From: Asterionellopsis glacialis
Lineage: Eukaryota; Bacillariophyta; Plagiogrammaphyceae; Rhaphoneidales; Asterionellopsidaceae
Direction: 5' to 3'
NCBI GenBank assembly: GCA_014885115.2
Contig: WKLE02000919.1
Coordinates: 1-21,639, forward strand
DNA length: 21,639 nt
Part shown: positions 1 to 8,136 of the stretch, piece after piece
Layout: every line of letters starts with the position of its first letter
Numbering within the stretch: position 1 is the first letter of the stretch
Made by a program: the position numbers and the translations under genes
Notes under the pieces: generated by a model
Databases searched by the model: none
What the model saw: the letters and a program-made list of their open reading frames with translations, nothing else
What the model was told of the DNA's origin: nothing

Positions 1-73
1 AACCGCCGAGATGCACAGATCCGATTGGTAGATTAGCTACCGGTAGTCTATTAACGGATTTAAAGAACTTATT

Positions 74-700
74 TTAATCATTGCCTTGTACTACCCTTCT
101 CCTCTTCTTGGGAAGCTCTTCTCCAGACTTTTCAACCTTAACAACTGATTTTGCAAAAGTATTTCTCTTTCTACCAGTCCATACTTGTGCAGCTTGTTTG
201 GTTTTGCATTTTGGATCCAAGGAAGCATGCTAATGTGCTAACCCATTGACAACTACATAAATTGATTGCATGGAATCTTTTGTAAAGAGTTCCATGGTGC
301 CATATGTATCAAGTAGACCTTGTGAATAATGTACCACCACCAAGCAGCAAATCTTGATGGTTACACTTCTTTATGAATGTGAAATACATTCTTCCCAAAC
401 TTCAGGAATTTTCTCCATCAAGGTAGTTTGTTCAACACCCAACAAAAATCTTGATGATTGGAATGCCAGCAACAAAGCAGTGGAGAAAGCATACACAAAA
501 ACCTTCTCATGCCTGCATGTAATTTCTTCAATCTCTCTTAATAACATATATTTTCATCTTGATCATTTGTTGAAGGTGCTCCATGTTTATGTAACACATC
601 AAAAAGTAATTTGTAATTGTGCAGGAGTCAAAATAAATTTGGTGTTGCTTTGAAAGTGATGGAAAATTCTTGGGGGGTTGACACAGAAATATAGTTTTGA
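74..700 (-). pseudogene. Decayed coding relic, possibly of a mobile element
   Basis: One minus-strand frame is open for about 60, 46 and 51 codons, interrupted by in-frame stops at 371-373 and 230-232, and ends at a stop at 74-76. The pieces read like real protein: a segment ending EVWEECISHS, then TYGTMELFTKDSMQ, then DPKCKTKQAAQVWTGRKR and a basic KKRRR tail. Upstream, between about 560 and 700, coding-like peptides (TPAQLQI, then VLHKHGAPSTNDQDENI) continue only by switching frame, so at least two frameshifts are also present. Two stops plus frameshifts over some 600 bases indicate a dead gene. The basic C-terminus and scattered decay suit a transposon-derived ORF, but I do not recognise the family. 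Introns could remove some breaks, though no convincing splice pair is seen at the stops. Confidence 0.5.
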
Positions 701-722
701 AATCATATAACCTGATAAATAA

Positions 723-751
723 GGTGACACAGACAAAAAATCTGTGTCACC
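723..751. repeat. Perfect 11-bp inverted repeat (hairpin)
   Basis: GGTGACACAGA and its exact reverse complement TCTGTGTCACC flank a 7-base A-rich loop. The stem has no mismatch. It lies at the upstream edge of the minus-strand coding relic. It could be a small structured element, a transposon end or a remnant of one; nothing here decides between these. Confidence 0.75.
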
Positions 752-849
752 AAAATTGGCGAGTGGAAATGATGCTCTTTTCAAAAAAGAAAGATAGCAG
801 ATAGGTCTACTGTATTCATCAAAAATATTGTGTATCAAGTAATACTTAC

Positions 850-1324
850 TTTACCTTCCTAACCTTGTTTCTATAGAGTGTAACATTTTGAAAGAATCTT
901 GGAAGATTCATTCATCTATCCCCTTTACATAACAACAATAGAAGATCACTGGAAAGTGACGTCGTACTTGTACCAGCAGCTATTGTACTGTACCAGGTAT
1001 AATACCTGATATTTTTCTATTCCGCAGGACCAATCGCATGACAAAAGGAGAACGTGCTGACCAATGAAATGCTACACATTTTTGATCTACATAAGAATCC
1101 ACAGAACACGGGTTCCACAAAAGATAGATCGGAAAATAGGAGAGTAAAGATTAGCGAGAATAAAGAAGGCAAGTAAATAAGTTGTGTCTGCCACAGTTTT
1201 AACGGTGCTCTTCCTTCTGTTATTGTCGACACTCACACCACTGTTCAAGTGCAGTACCTGGTACATCGTTTCTTTAGGTATCTGCAACAGTAAAAATCTA
1301 TTCAAAGAGTTCAAGTTCAAAACA
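850..1324 (+). promoter_or_regulatory. Probable promoter and 5' leader of the bestrophin-like gene
   Basis: This gene-free stretch precedes the preferred bestrophin ATG at 1325. It holds a CRE-like TGACGTC at 957-963 and a perfect inverted repeat, CAGGTAT-A-ATACCTG, at 994-1008. TGACGT-type elements mediate CO2/cAMP-responsive transcription of carbonic anhydrase genes in Phaeodactylum, so the placement is suggestive for a putative bicarbonate-channel gene. The motif is short and expected several times by chance in a window this size. The assignment rests on position only. Confidence 0.35.
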
Positions 1325-2863
1325 ATGGCAAGAATAATGAAGTTCCCTTTGCATTTATACTTCTTTTTCGCCATGTTCCATTCGGTTGCAACACTGACAT
1401 CAACAGCTTCTGCTTTCGTAGCACCAAGAGCAATACCATTGAAATCATCTTTCGGTCACTACACCAACAAAAACAAGAGTCGACAACAGACTCATTCTGT
1501 TGTGTTGAAATCTTCTCAATCGAGTAATGCACATGTTGAAGTTGATCATGACAGCGATAACAGTAGCAGTAAGACTTCAACCACTCCGACGACAACAAGC
1601 TTCAATAATGCATTGTTGTATACATCGAATCCTACAGATGCAAGTTATTCAGCATCGGATTGGTTGCATAACATCAAGTCATTACCACGATCATCGATCT
1701 TGCGTGAAATCAAACGTCCGGTATTGACCATTATTGTTTGGTCCTCTGTAGTGGCAGCGTTACACAAGGCATTTGTATCGACGGGTCATTTAGTATGGGC
1801 CAAACGAATGTGCATCAATAGTACACCCCATTCTTTTTTAGTGAGTTCCCTGGGATTGCTGCTCGTGTTTCGGACGAATTCCGCCTATCAACGATTTGCG
1901 GAGGGAAGGAAAATTTGGGAAAGGATTTTATCCGTGTCTCGTAATTTATCGAGATTGGCAAGTTTGTACGAACAAGATTTAGGTACACAACGTAAGAAAC
2001 GTGTCTTTCGAATGTTGGCGGCCTTCCCCTACTTGTTGCAACATCATATACAACAAGATGACAACAATACAACGGATCATCACGGACGACTTTATCACAA
2101 TAATAGTGCTAGTACTACTGGTACTGTTGCTGTTTCGACGAATACCAACATCATGATGGATCGAAAGTCATTGCCATGGAGTCTCTTACCCAAGGCCACG
2201 TTACAAAAATGTGCGAATTCCCTGAATCGTCCATTATGGATATGTGATCGATTATCTCATGAGTTTACAAATGTTGCGTATTCACCGAACTTTACATCAC
2301 GAGAACGATTAGACTTTTTAAATCAAGTGGATAAATTGAGTCAATGCATTGGTGAATGTGAACGTATCCATCAGACTGCCGTACCATTAAATTATGCACG
2401 TCATTCCTTACGAAGTCTCACCTTGTGGTTATTTAGTTTACCATTTGCCTTGATTGGTGATTTAGGCTTACTCACAGCACCCGTCATGGGTGTGATTGCA
2501 TGGGTTTTGTTTGGAACTTATCAAATTGGATATCAAATTGAAGATCCATTCCAAGGTTCGTTACGGTTATCCAATTTATGTGATGCTATTTATAGAGATA
2601 TCATGATGATGATGAGTTTAGATACCAATGGTGGCATTCTCATAAACACCAATTCAAAGTATAATAATGATGCCCCCACGACAACAACCATGGGATTACG
2701 AGAATCAGCATTTACAATATCAGATATGGAAATGAAGCAATGGGAAGACCATTCATCATCAACATCGTCAAGAACCACAACAACAAAGGACGAAGGACTA
2801 CGGGTACCCACTACTGGTGAAGAAATTTCTTCATCGTCGTCTACGGAAATACAACTTCCTTGA
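1325..2863 (+). CDS. Bestrophin-like (UPF0187) anion channel, plastid-targeted
   Basis: Predicted 512-residue membrane protein of the bestrophin/UPF0187 family, which forms pentameric anion channels; algal members are implicated in chloride or bicarbonate movement across thylakoids. Family signatures are the stretch around LLVFRTNSAYQRFAEGRKIW, followed by helices with SRNLSRLA, and near the C-terminus the hydrophobic segment LTLWLFSLPFALIGDLGLL and the conserved QIEDPFQGSLRLSNLCDAI. I chose the ATG at 1325 over the in-frame ATG at 1184. From 1325 the protein starts MARIMKF, followed by a hydrophobic core and ASA|FVAP (residues 28-34), a textbook diatom plastid presequence with Phe at +1. The upstream start would bury this signal inside the protein. 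Residues around 100-190 of the longer reading and the C-terminal 80 are Ser/Thr/Asn-rich and probably disordered. No intron is needed. The family call is firm; transported ion and exact membrane are inferred. Confidence 0.88.
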   Translation: MARIMKFPLHLYFFFAMFHSVATLTSTASAFVAPRAIPLKSSFGHYTNKNKSRQQTHSVVLKSSQSSNAHVEVDHDSDNSSSKTSTTPTTTSFNNALLYTSNPTDASYSASDWLHNIKSLPRSSILREIKRPVLTIIVWSSVVAALHKAFVSTGHLVWAKRMCINSTPHSFLVSSLGLLLVFRTNSAYQRFAEGRKIWERILSVSRNLSRLASLYEQDLGTQRKKRVFRMLAAFPYLLQHHIQQDDNNTTDHHGRLYHNNSASTTGTVAVSTNTNIMMDRKSLPWSLLPKATLQKCANSLNRPLWICDRLSHEFTNVAYSPNFTSRERLDFLNQVDKLSQCIGECERIHQTAVPLNYARHSLRSLTLWLFSLPFALIGDLGLLTAPVMGVIAWVLFGTYQIGYQIEDPFQGSLRLSNLCDAIYRDIMMMMSLDTNGGILINTNSKYNNDAPTTTTMGLRESAFTISDMEMKQWEDHSSSTSSRTTTTKDEGLRVPTTGEEISSSSSTEIQLP

Positions 2864-3311
2864 AGCGTCACTTTTATAGCTAAATATAAATATATTCATT
2901 AACTTTCTTTCTGAATTACAATATAGAGCTGCAGTCGCTGCTATGTTCCGCAATGCTTAGGATGAACATGCAAGAGTCCATTAAAAGTGAAAGCAATTTC
3001 AACTTGATCACAGGTAGCTTGAAAATCTCGCCATTTTGAGTCACTGTCAGAATGGGAAAGTTTTATCTGTATAGCACACCATTGTTCAACTCATTTCATC
3101 CCAAGTCATATTGTATATTGCGTCTGTAGAGTTAAAATATTTTGAAAATCATAACACCGGCATATGCTCAGCACTTTTTGTGCCATTACATTACGATACA
3201 GATTTTTGAAGTTTGGAAAAATAATGTTTCTTAACTGCGGTATTATTTTTAAAAAAAGTTTATTTGGAAGAAAAAAAAAGAACGAAAAGACAGCGGACAT
3301 AATCTTTTTCC
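2864..3311. other. Intergenic region, nothing recognised
   Basis: AT-rich sequence after the bestrophin stop, with homopolymer A and T runs near 3250-3285. No coding-like frame, RNA gene or clear repeat was seen. It presumably contains the bestrophin 3' UTR and, if the ORF at 3312-3779 is real, that gene's 3' UTR as well. Confidence 0.5.
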
Positions 3312-3779
3312 TCATTGGATTTCCTCATTTAGCTGGAATGCAGGTGGCGATATGTACTTGCCATTCAAGAACAGATAAGGAGTGATTTCAACTTCACTAC
3401 CTGCATCGTTCATATTATTATAAACCTCTAGCCGTGTGATGGAAATCTTGCAGGGATATGAATTTCCATGACCACCTTCATTCCCAATATACCCACCAAC
3501 AAACAATCGGGGTTTGAACGGTGTCCTCCTTTTTGTGAGACTACGACGAGTTCGACTTGGCAAGAAGGAGAGTACATCCAATAAAAACAGCACAAATGAT
3601 ACCAACCTTTTGCCACGGCATGTTCTTGTTGTTTTCGTTGGAAGTATCGATATGGAGACAAACGAATCAAGCAAAAGTAAGAAGTAAGTATGATTAGTAT
3701 ACATGTACAAAGATTGTTGTAACAGAATACACCCATGAAATATTGCAATACCAAGTTTAAAACACTTGGTGTTTATCAT
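3312..3779 (-). CDS. Doubtful small ORF, possibly a broken secreted-protein gene
   Basis: An uninterrupted 155-codon frame. Only its C-terminal half looks like selected protein: GGYIGNEGGHGNSYPCKI, then KISITRLEVYNN, then EVEITPYLFLNGKYISPPAF. The N-terminal half is hydrophobic and unconvincing. In another minus frame, 3621-3541, a 26-residue peptide beginning MPWQKVGIICAVFIGCTLLL has the shape of a signal peptide and then hits a stop. The true product may therefore start at 3621 and change frame near 3540, by a frameshift or an unusually short intron; the gap is too small for a normal intron. I do not recognise the family. It may be a degenerated small secreted protein. Confidence 0.3.
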   Translation of the reverse strand: MINTKCFKLGIAIFHGCILLQQSLYMYTNHTYFLLLLDSFVSISILPTKTTRTCRGKRLVSFVLFLLDVLSFLPSRTRRSLTKRRTPFKPRLFVGGYIGNEGGHGNSYPCKISITRLEVYNNMNDAGSEVEITPYLFLNGKYISPPAFQLNEEIQ

Positions 3780-3956
3780 TTTACTGTACTACGTTCAGGC
3801 ATAAAACAGCATTATGTGATTGATACACCATTGTTTTTCCATCTTTATTGAGGGGAAAAGATGACAAGCCAATCAAATTCTGTGTCTTGAATGAATATAA
3901 TATTGTTTATCGGGTTGTGACAACCTTTCAAAAAAAAGTGAGACATCCTGTTGCAG

Positions 3957-4134
3957 GTTGATGTCGAAAGGTCATAAAAGATCCAAGAGTTTGGATCCAA
4001 GAACCCTTGCCTCATCAAATACATAATATTCGTCCGAATGGACCCAACACAATCAGTGTTGGTCGATGTCAAAGGTATATATAGTAAAAGATCCAACATT
4101 TCGGATCGAAGAACGATTGCGTCATCATTACAAC
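3957..4134. repeat. Two direct copies of a hairpin-forming element
   Basis: Copy A (about 3957-4024) and copy B (about 4061-4134) share the order GATGTC, AAAGGT, AAAAGATCCAA, GGATC, AAGAAC, TTGC and CATCA with scattered differences. In copy A, GATCCAA-GAGT-TTGGATC (3980-3997) forms a perfect 7-bp stem; copy B keeps the outer GATCC/GGATC arms. Between the copies lie two further palindromes: ATTCG-TC-CGAAT (about 4028-4039), and CAACAC-AATCA-GTGTTG (4045-4061), extended outward by GACC/GGTC with one bulged C. The whole block sits 190-370 bases upstream of the Popeye-like start. It may be a degenerate tandem duplication with regulatory or mobile origin. Confidence 0.6.
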
Positions 4135-4326
4135 ATGTTTAAAAAACAGTACGAATCTGCGAGCATGCAAGAATCAAAATTATTTCGAAAGTTTGTTTGT
4201 TTATTTCGATGGGTTCGAGTTAGAGATATCAATAATTTTATGATCGAGCCGAACTATAATAATAATATTTAATAGCGCCTCACTCACCCCTGCTCTAATG
4301 TATGTAATGTCTGTATCCGACCCGAA
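4135..4326 (+). promoter_or_regulatory. Upstream region of the Popeye-like gene
   Basis: Short gene-free stretch before the ATG at 4327. A TATA-like GTATATATAG lies at about 4075-4084, in copy B of the hairpin repeat just upstream. No other element is recognised. Assignment is by position. Confidence 0.25.
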
Positions 4327-6095
4327 ATGACAATGATGTCAATCAACAGGATATTCCTGCTTTCTCGATGCTACATCACTCCCACATCGGGTTGTATGAT
4401 GTTCGCTAGTAGAAGGATATCGGTTCTGGGATCATGTAAAGAAAAAATATCAGCGATAAAGACAAAGTCTTCATTGTTGCGTTTGAGTAAAACATGTATG
4501 CCTTTTCAACGACGACAACCACATCATGGACAACAGCAACATCAACAACGACGGAATTTGCTAATGGTCACAAAGAGAATCAATAACAATACTAACAACT
4601 GTCATGTCCGTAAAATGAGGATTCCTTATCGCGGTAAGAACACGAGCAGCAGCAGCAGCAGGACAAGAGGATCAACAAGGATGATCGAATGGCCAAAATC
4701 CATTAATGATTTTTGTGTCAATGGGACACCCATCCTACTTACATTGCGTAATGCATCAAAGAAGAATACTGTCATTCGACTTGATTTTGGAACATTCATG
4801 TTAAATTTTGGTGCTGTGACATCCTTATCAGGATTCATGATGACAGATGTATTATATTTAAGATCGTTATCCATTGTGGGGAGTGTGTCTGGTATTATTT
4901 ACAACCTCACCCGAAGACCAGCACAAATGAATGCTGTCGCATGGGGTGGTGTTTTCATTGCCGTCAATGCCATTCAAATTATACGACTAATTTTAGAACG
5001 ACAAGAAATTAAATTCACAATCGAAGAAGCAACATTGTACTATAAAAACTTTGAACCCTTTGGTGTAGAAGCTAAAACATTTCAAAATTTAATGAAATCA
5101 TCATTGGCACAATGGAAAACGTACGATGCTGGGAAAGTTATCGTTAGCAATGGCAAGCCTTTAGGAAAAGTCCTAATTGTTGTGGATGGTAAAGCTACAG
5201 CTCATCAAGTTATTCCTACCTTGAAAAGTAGTAGTAGTAGTACTATGAATATTGAAGACGACGATACCAACAAACCGAAAAAAGAACAAAACACAGCAGC
5301 AGCAGCAACAGCAGCCAAAACAACTACCACCATTACGACAACAGAAACCAAACCATTATATTCCTATGTATCTGGTGAAAATGGTAAAATTATTGGTGCC
5401 ACAGGATTAGTGGATCCAGATTTGATTGGAAAGAATTATCCGAATCTTATTATTACAGATACAAAAACACGTATCCTATCCTTTGATACCAAAAAATTAT
5501 GTGAATTTTTAGTTTCAAATGATGCATCTGTCGAAGCTGCTATTTTTCATATGGTACGTCAGGCACTAAACTACTTTCTTTAGTGTTCATTCTGTGTTTT
5601 GTTGTGGTCCTATTGTTGCGTGTATGAAGTACTTTTTTGGGATGATATAGCAACAACTTTGGACTTTTTTTCATACCTCACTATCCACTTTCTTTCCATC
5701 CTTCATAATGTGCATTTATTCCACTCACACACGCACACGCACGCACATACACACAAAAGATGTATGTGGATTTGGTGGGATCATTACGTCGTCATCGCAC
5801 GGTATCAGGTGTGGGTGCGGGTATTGGTATGGCTGTACACGATTTAAAGATAATGTTACAACAAGCATGCGCCGATGGGATTATACATCCTGCGGAAAGA
5901 CGTCTCATACGACAATTTATGGAAAAATATTCGATTGATGATACACAATTATTTGCCTTATTAGAGTGTGATGAGGTTGGCTGGACCAAGGAAGAATGGA
6001 AAGATGGTGCCAAACTTGAAGTTATGAAAGAACAAGAACAAACCGAACAAGAACTTGGGAAAGTTATGCAACTTGTCTTATCCGATATCAAATAG
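4327..6095 (+). CDS. Popeye/cNMP-binding-like membrane protein with TerB-like C-terminal domain (one intron)
   Basis: Joining 4327-5553 to 5760-6095 gives a 520-residue protein. Residues 1-115 are basic and Gln/His/Ser-rich, perhaps a targeting region. Three membrane segments follow at about 155-222, then a cytosolic cyclic-nucleotide-binding-like fold (about 225-430), as in Popeye-domain proteins. Landmarks are LYYKNFEPFGVEAKTFQNLM, then DPDLIGKNYPNLIITDTKTR, and IFHM|MYVDLVGSL, the counterpart of the family's closing helix. A 40-residue Lys/Thr/Ala insert interrupts the domain. Residues about 437-500 (ACADGIIHPAERRLIRQFM) resemble the acidic helical TerB-like fold. The join is phase 0 with donor GTACGT; it completes the cNMP-fold helix, which otherwise ends after nine intron-encoded residues. 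In vertebrates Popeye proteins bind cAMP and regulate membrane partners. Whether this one binds a nucleotide is not shown. Membrane-plus-cNMP architecture is fairly sure; the Popeye and TerB names are less so. Confidence 0.7.
5554..5759 (+). other. Intron of the Popeye-like gene
   Basis: The 206-base interval begins GTACGT and ends CAAAAG, phase 0. It contains a CA-rich microsatellite-like run at about 5722-5756 right before the acceptor, so the usual pyrimidine tract is missing. Retention would end the protein after nine extra residues and remove the TerB-like domain. Confidence 0.65.
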
Positions 6096-6295
6096 ATAAA
6101 TTAACAACATGGAGAAAAGGAAAAGGAAACAAATGTTATAGTGTCAAACAAACCTCTTGCAAACTAATTGCAATGATTGTAATGAGAGAGATAAACAAAG
6201 AGAAATATATAGTAGCAAATAAAAAATGATATGGTTGGTAATATTGCTTGTTGGTTACCAATGTCCTCGTTTCTGTGGTGCAAGTATTATTGTTT

Positions 6296-7564
6296 TCATG
6301 CTGACGACAAACGGAAGATATAAATAGAAATCCCATCATCGTCATCATCTTTATTGACACATTCATATGTGAAATCAAATTTTGTTGCAGTTTCTAAAAC
6401 TAGGTCAAGGGATGTAGATCCTTGACGTCGGGAACAATAGGCAAATAAGAATACACCACTTGTTGGATTTAACAAAACTTGGATTGTTTCAAACAATGGT
6501 TGTATCACACCAGGTGCATATACAAGATCAGCACCCAATATGACATCAAATAAATATAATGATGACAATGATGATGATGTCTGTTTATCACTGGTACTTA
6601 TTGTCTCAATTGTATCGAATTCTCTATCACAGCATTGTTGCTTGAGAAATTTATGTGCATGTTTGTCTCCCCACAGTAATTGACGACAGTATAAGGATGT
6701 TGTCCTTGACCTTATCGTTGCATGATCTTCTGAATCATCCGTACTGTTTGTTGATGCATCTGATGAACCGTTTGGTACTTGTTCATCGGTATTGTGTTTT
6801 ATATTTGCACGCAATTGTGACAAAACGTCAGTGTCACCATCTGTCAAGAATATGCAAGAGGATGTTGAGTCTTGTTCTTTTTCTTCTTGACGACCATTGT
6901 TATTTAGGGGCATTTGACTATCTTGATGTTGAATCATTAATTGGTGAGCCAATATACCGCATAATCCCAATCCGGAACCAAGCTTTTTTTTTTTGTTTTT
7001 GTGTGTGTGTAGGGTTTTTACGCAAAAAAAAGTTCAAAATTGTGAAAAAAAAAGGGAGAGACGACGGGGAAAAGGAGGGGCAACATGAAACAATTTTGAT
7101 TATAATCACATACAATTATCCACGCTTACCTCAAGGACACGTTTGTTATGCTGTAGTAATGATGGATGCTTTACAAGATAGTCACATAGATGTTCTGCAG
7201 ATCGCCACAATGTTAAACCTGTTGAGTTCCATATTTGTTCAGATTCAGATTTGTATCCATATAACTCAATATCAATATATTTCTCATCACAATAAGTGGT
7301 ACTAGTATTATGATGTGTACTATCACAACATGCATTGGTAGCAGTAGAAACATGACAACATGCAGGATTCGAAAATGAAAAGGAAAATATTTCTGTTGGA
7401 TTTGGTGTCGTCATTTCGTCCTTGCTATTGCTGTCGTCGTCATCCTCATCATAATCATCATTTTTCTCCCATCGAATCCAAGCATCAATCCATCGTGTTT
7501 CTTTCTTGATATCTTCTTTTTGTTCTTCTTTTATTGCCTGTAAGTCAGTCTGACATGCACTCAT
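6296..7564 (-). CDS. Family-16 (METTL21/22-like) protein methyltransferase, one intron
   Basis: Joining 7564-7130 to 6982-6296 gives a 373-residue SAM-dependent methyltransferase of the Methyltransf_16 group, whose members mostly methylate lysines of chaperones, translation factors and other proteins. The family entry motif is GLTLWRSAEHLCDYLVKHP (about 117-135). Splicing builds SAM-binding motif I, LELGSGLGLCG (144-154), across the junction: exon 1 ends in LE, exon 2 begins LGSG. The second-strand acidic motif is FLTDGDTDVL (about 190-199), and the post-motif DVILGADLVYAPGVIQPLF (about 291-309) matches the family's D-x-x-Y region. Residues 30-60 are strongly acidic and 210-240 are Ser/Thr/Asn/Asp-rich, probably disordered. 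The gene converges with the Popeye-like gene, with 200 bases between the stops. Family and intron are well supported; the protein substrate cannot be named. Confidence 0.82.
6983..7129 (-). other. Intron splitting SAM motif I of the METTL-like gene
   Basis: The 147-base interval reads GTAAGC...AAAAAG on the minus strand, phase 0. The donor follows GAG. The acceptor sits behind CACACACA and a run of A residues, with a pyrimidine-rich block further upstream. Removing it restores an unbroken LELGSGLGLCG motif, which strongly supports the boundaries. Confidence 0.85.
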
Positions 7565-8136
7565 GTCTGTTTTCTCCTTTTCTTACTGTACCACAGTGTC
7601 CGCCTTTTGTCTCAAGCTGGCTTGTTTAGTTTCTCTCTTCTGTCTTGTGTGTGTGTATCTATCGCTATTGAGAGAATGTTTTCTTGTCTGTTATTTTATT
7701 GTTCGTGTATGTTTTGTAGGTACTTATTTTGATATTCCTTCACGCACAAGGAGACTGACTGCGCCTCCAACACCCAACATGCAACAAATTGAAAATGTTT
7801 GGCAACGAAATGAAAATTCATGGTCCTACAAAAAAACGTCTTGCATTGACGTACAGACGCACAGTCGTTCTGACGCAATGTCAAATAAAAAATAATGTTC
7901 GCAAGACCCGAGGATTATCCCTTTTTTGTCTTCACTTGAAGGAGTGTACAAAGAGCACAATCACCAATATGACATGGATTGATTTTTGTGTCGTTACAGG
8001 TTACGCAGATCTATTTTTCAAAAATAAAAAAAGTCGAAACGCACAGAAGGTTACTCTTGCTACAGTAGAGTGTCATTGATCACAACATTACATCAAATAA
8101 TAAAATACAAAAGACAAGTATTTACAAAGAAGAATC
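7565..8136. promoter_or_regulatory. Shared divergent promoter region
   Basis: This 572-base gap separates the divergently transcribed METTL-like (-) and PH-START (+) genes, so it should hold both promoters and 5' UTRs. An inverted pair of CRE half-sites, ACGTC-N7-GACGT, lies at 7836-7852. Pyrimidine-rich sequence fills 7565-7730. Several frames stay open across it, but none reads like protein. Confidence 0.4.

Noticed and set aside
354..653. A 99-codon plus-strand frame in the left flank.
   Set aside because: It is antisense to the decayed minus-strand relic, which has the more protein-like reading.
1184..1324. Upstream in-frame ATG at 1184 as the bestrophin start.
   Set aside because: It would place the signal peptide and ASA|FVAP plastid motif internally. 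The ATG at 1325 gives a proper presequence.
4200..4225. GGTTCGA-like T-loop suggesting a tRNA.
   Set aside because: The flanking bases do not form a T-stem, and no anticodon or acceptor stem fits.
4066..4272. A 68-codon plus-strand frame beginning MSKVYIVKDPTFRIEERL.
   Set aside because: It starts inside one copy of the hairpin repeat, has no family resemblance, and the other copy does not preserve the frame.
5722..5756. CA-rich array as a CRISPR or functional repeat.
   Set aside because: It is an irregular dinucleotide microsatellite inside a predicted intron, without spacers.
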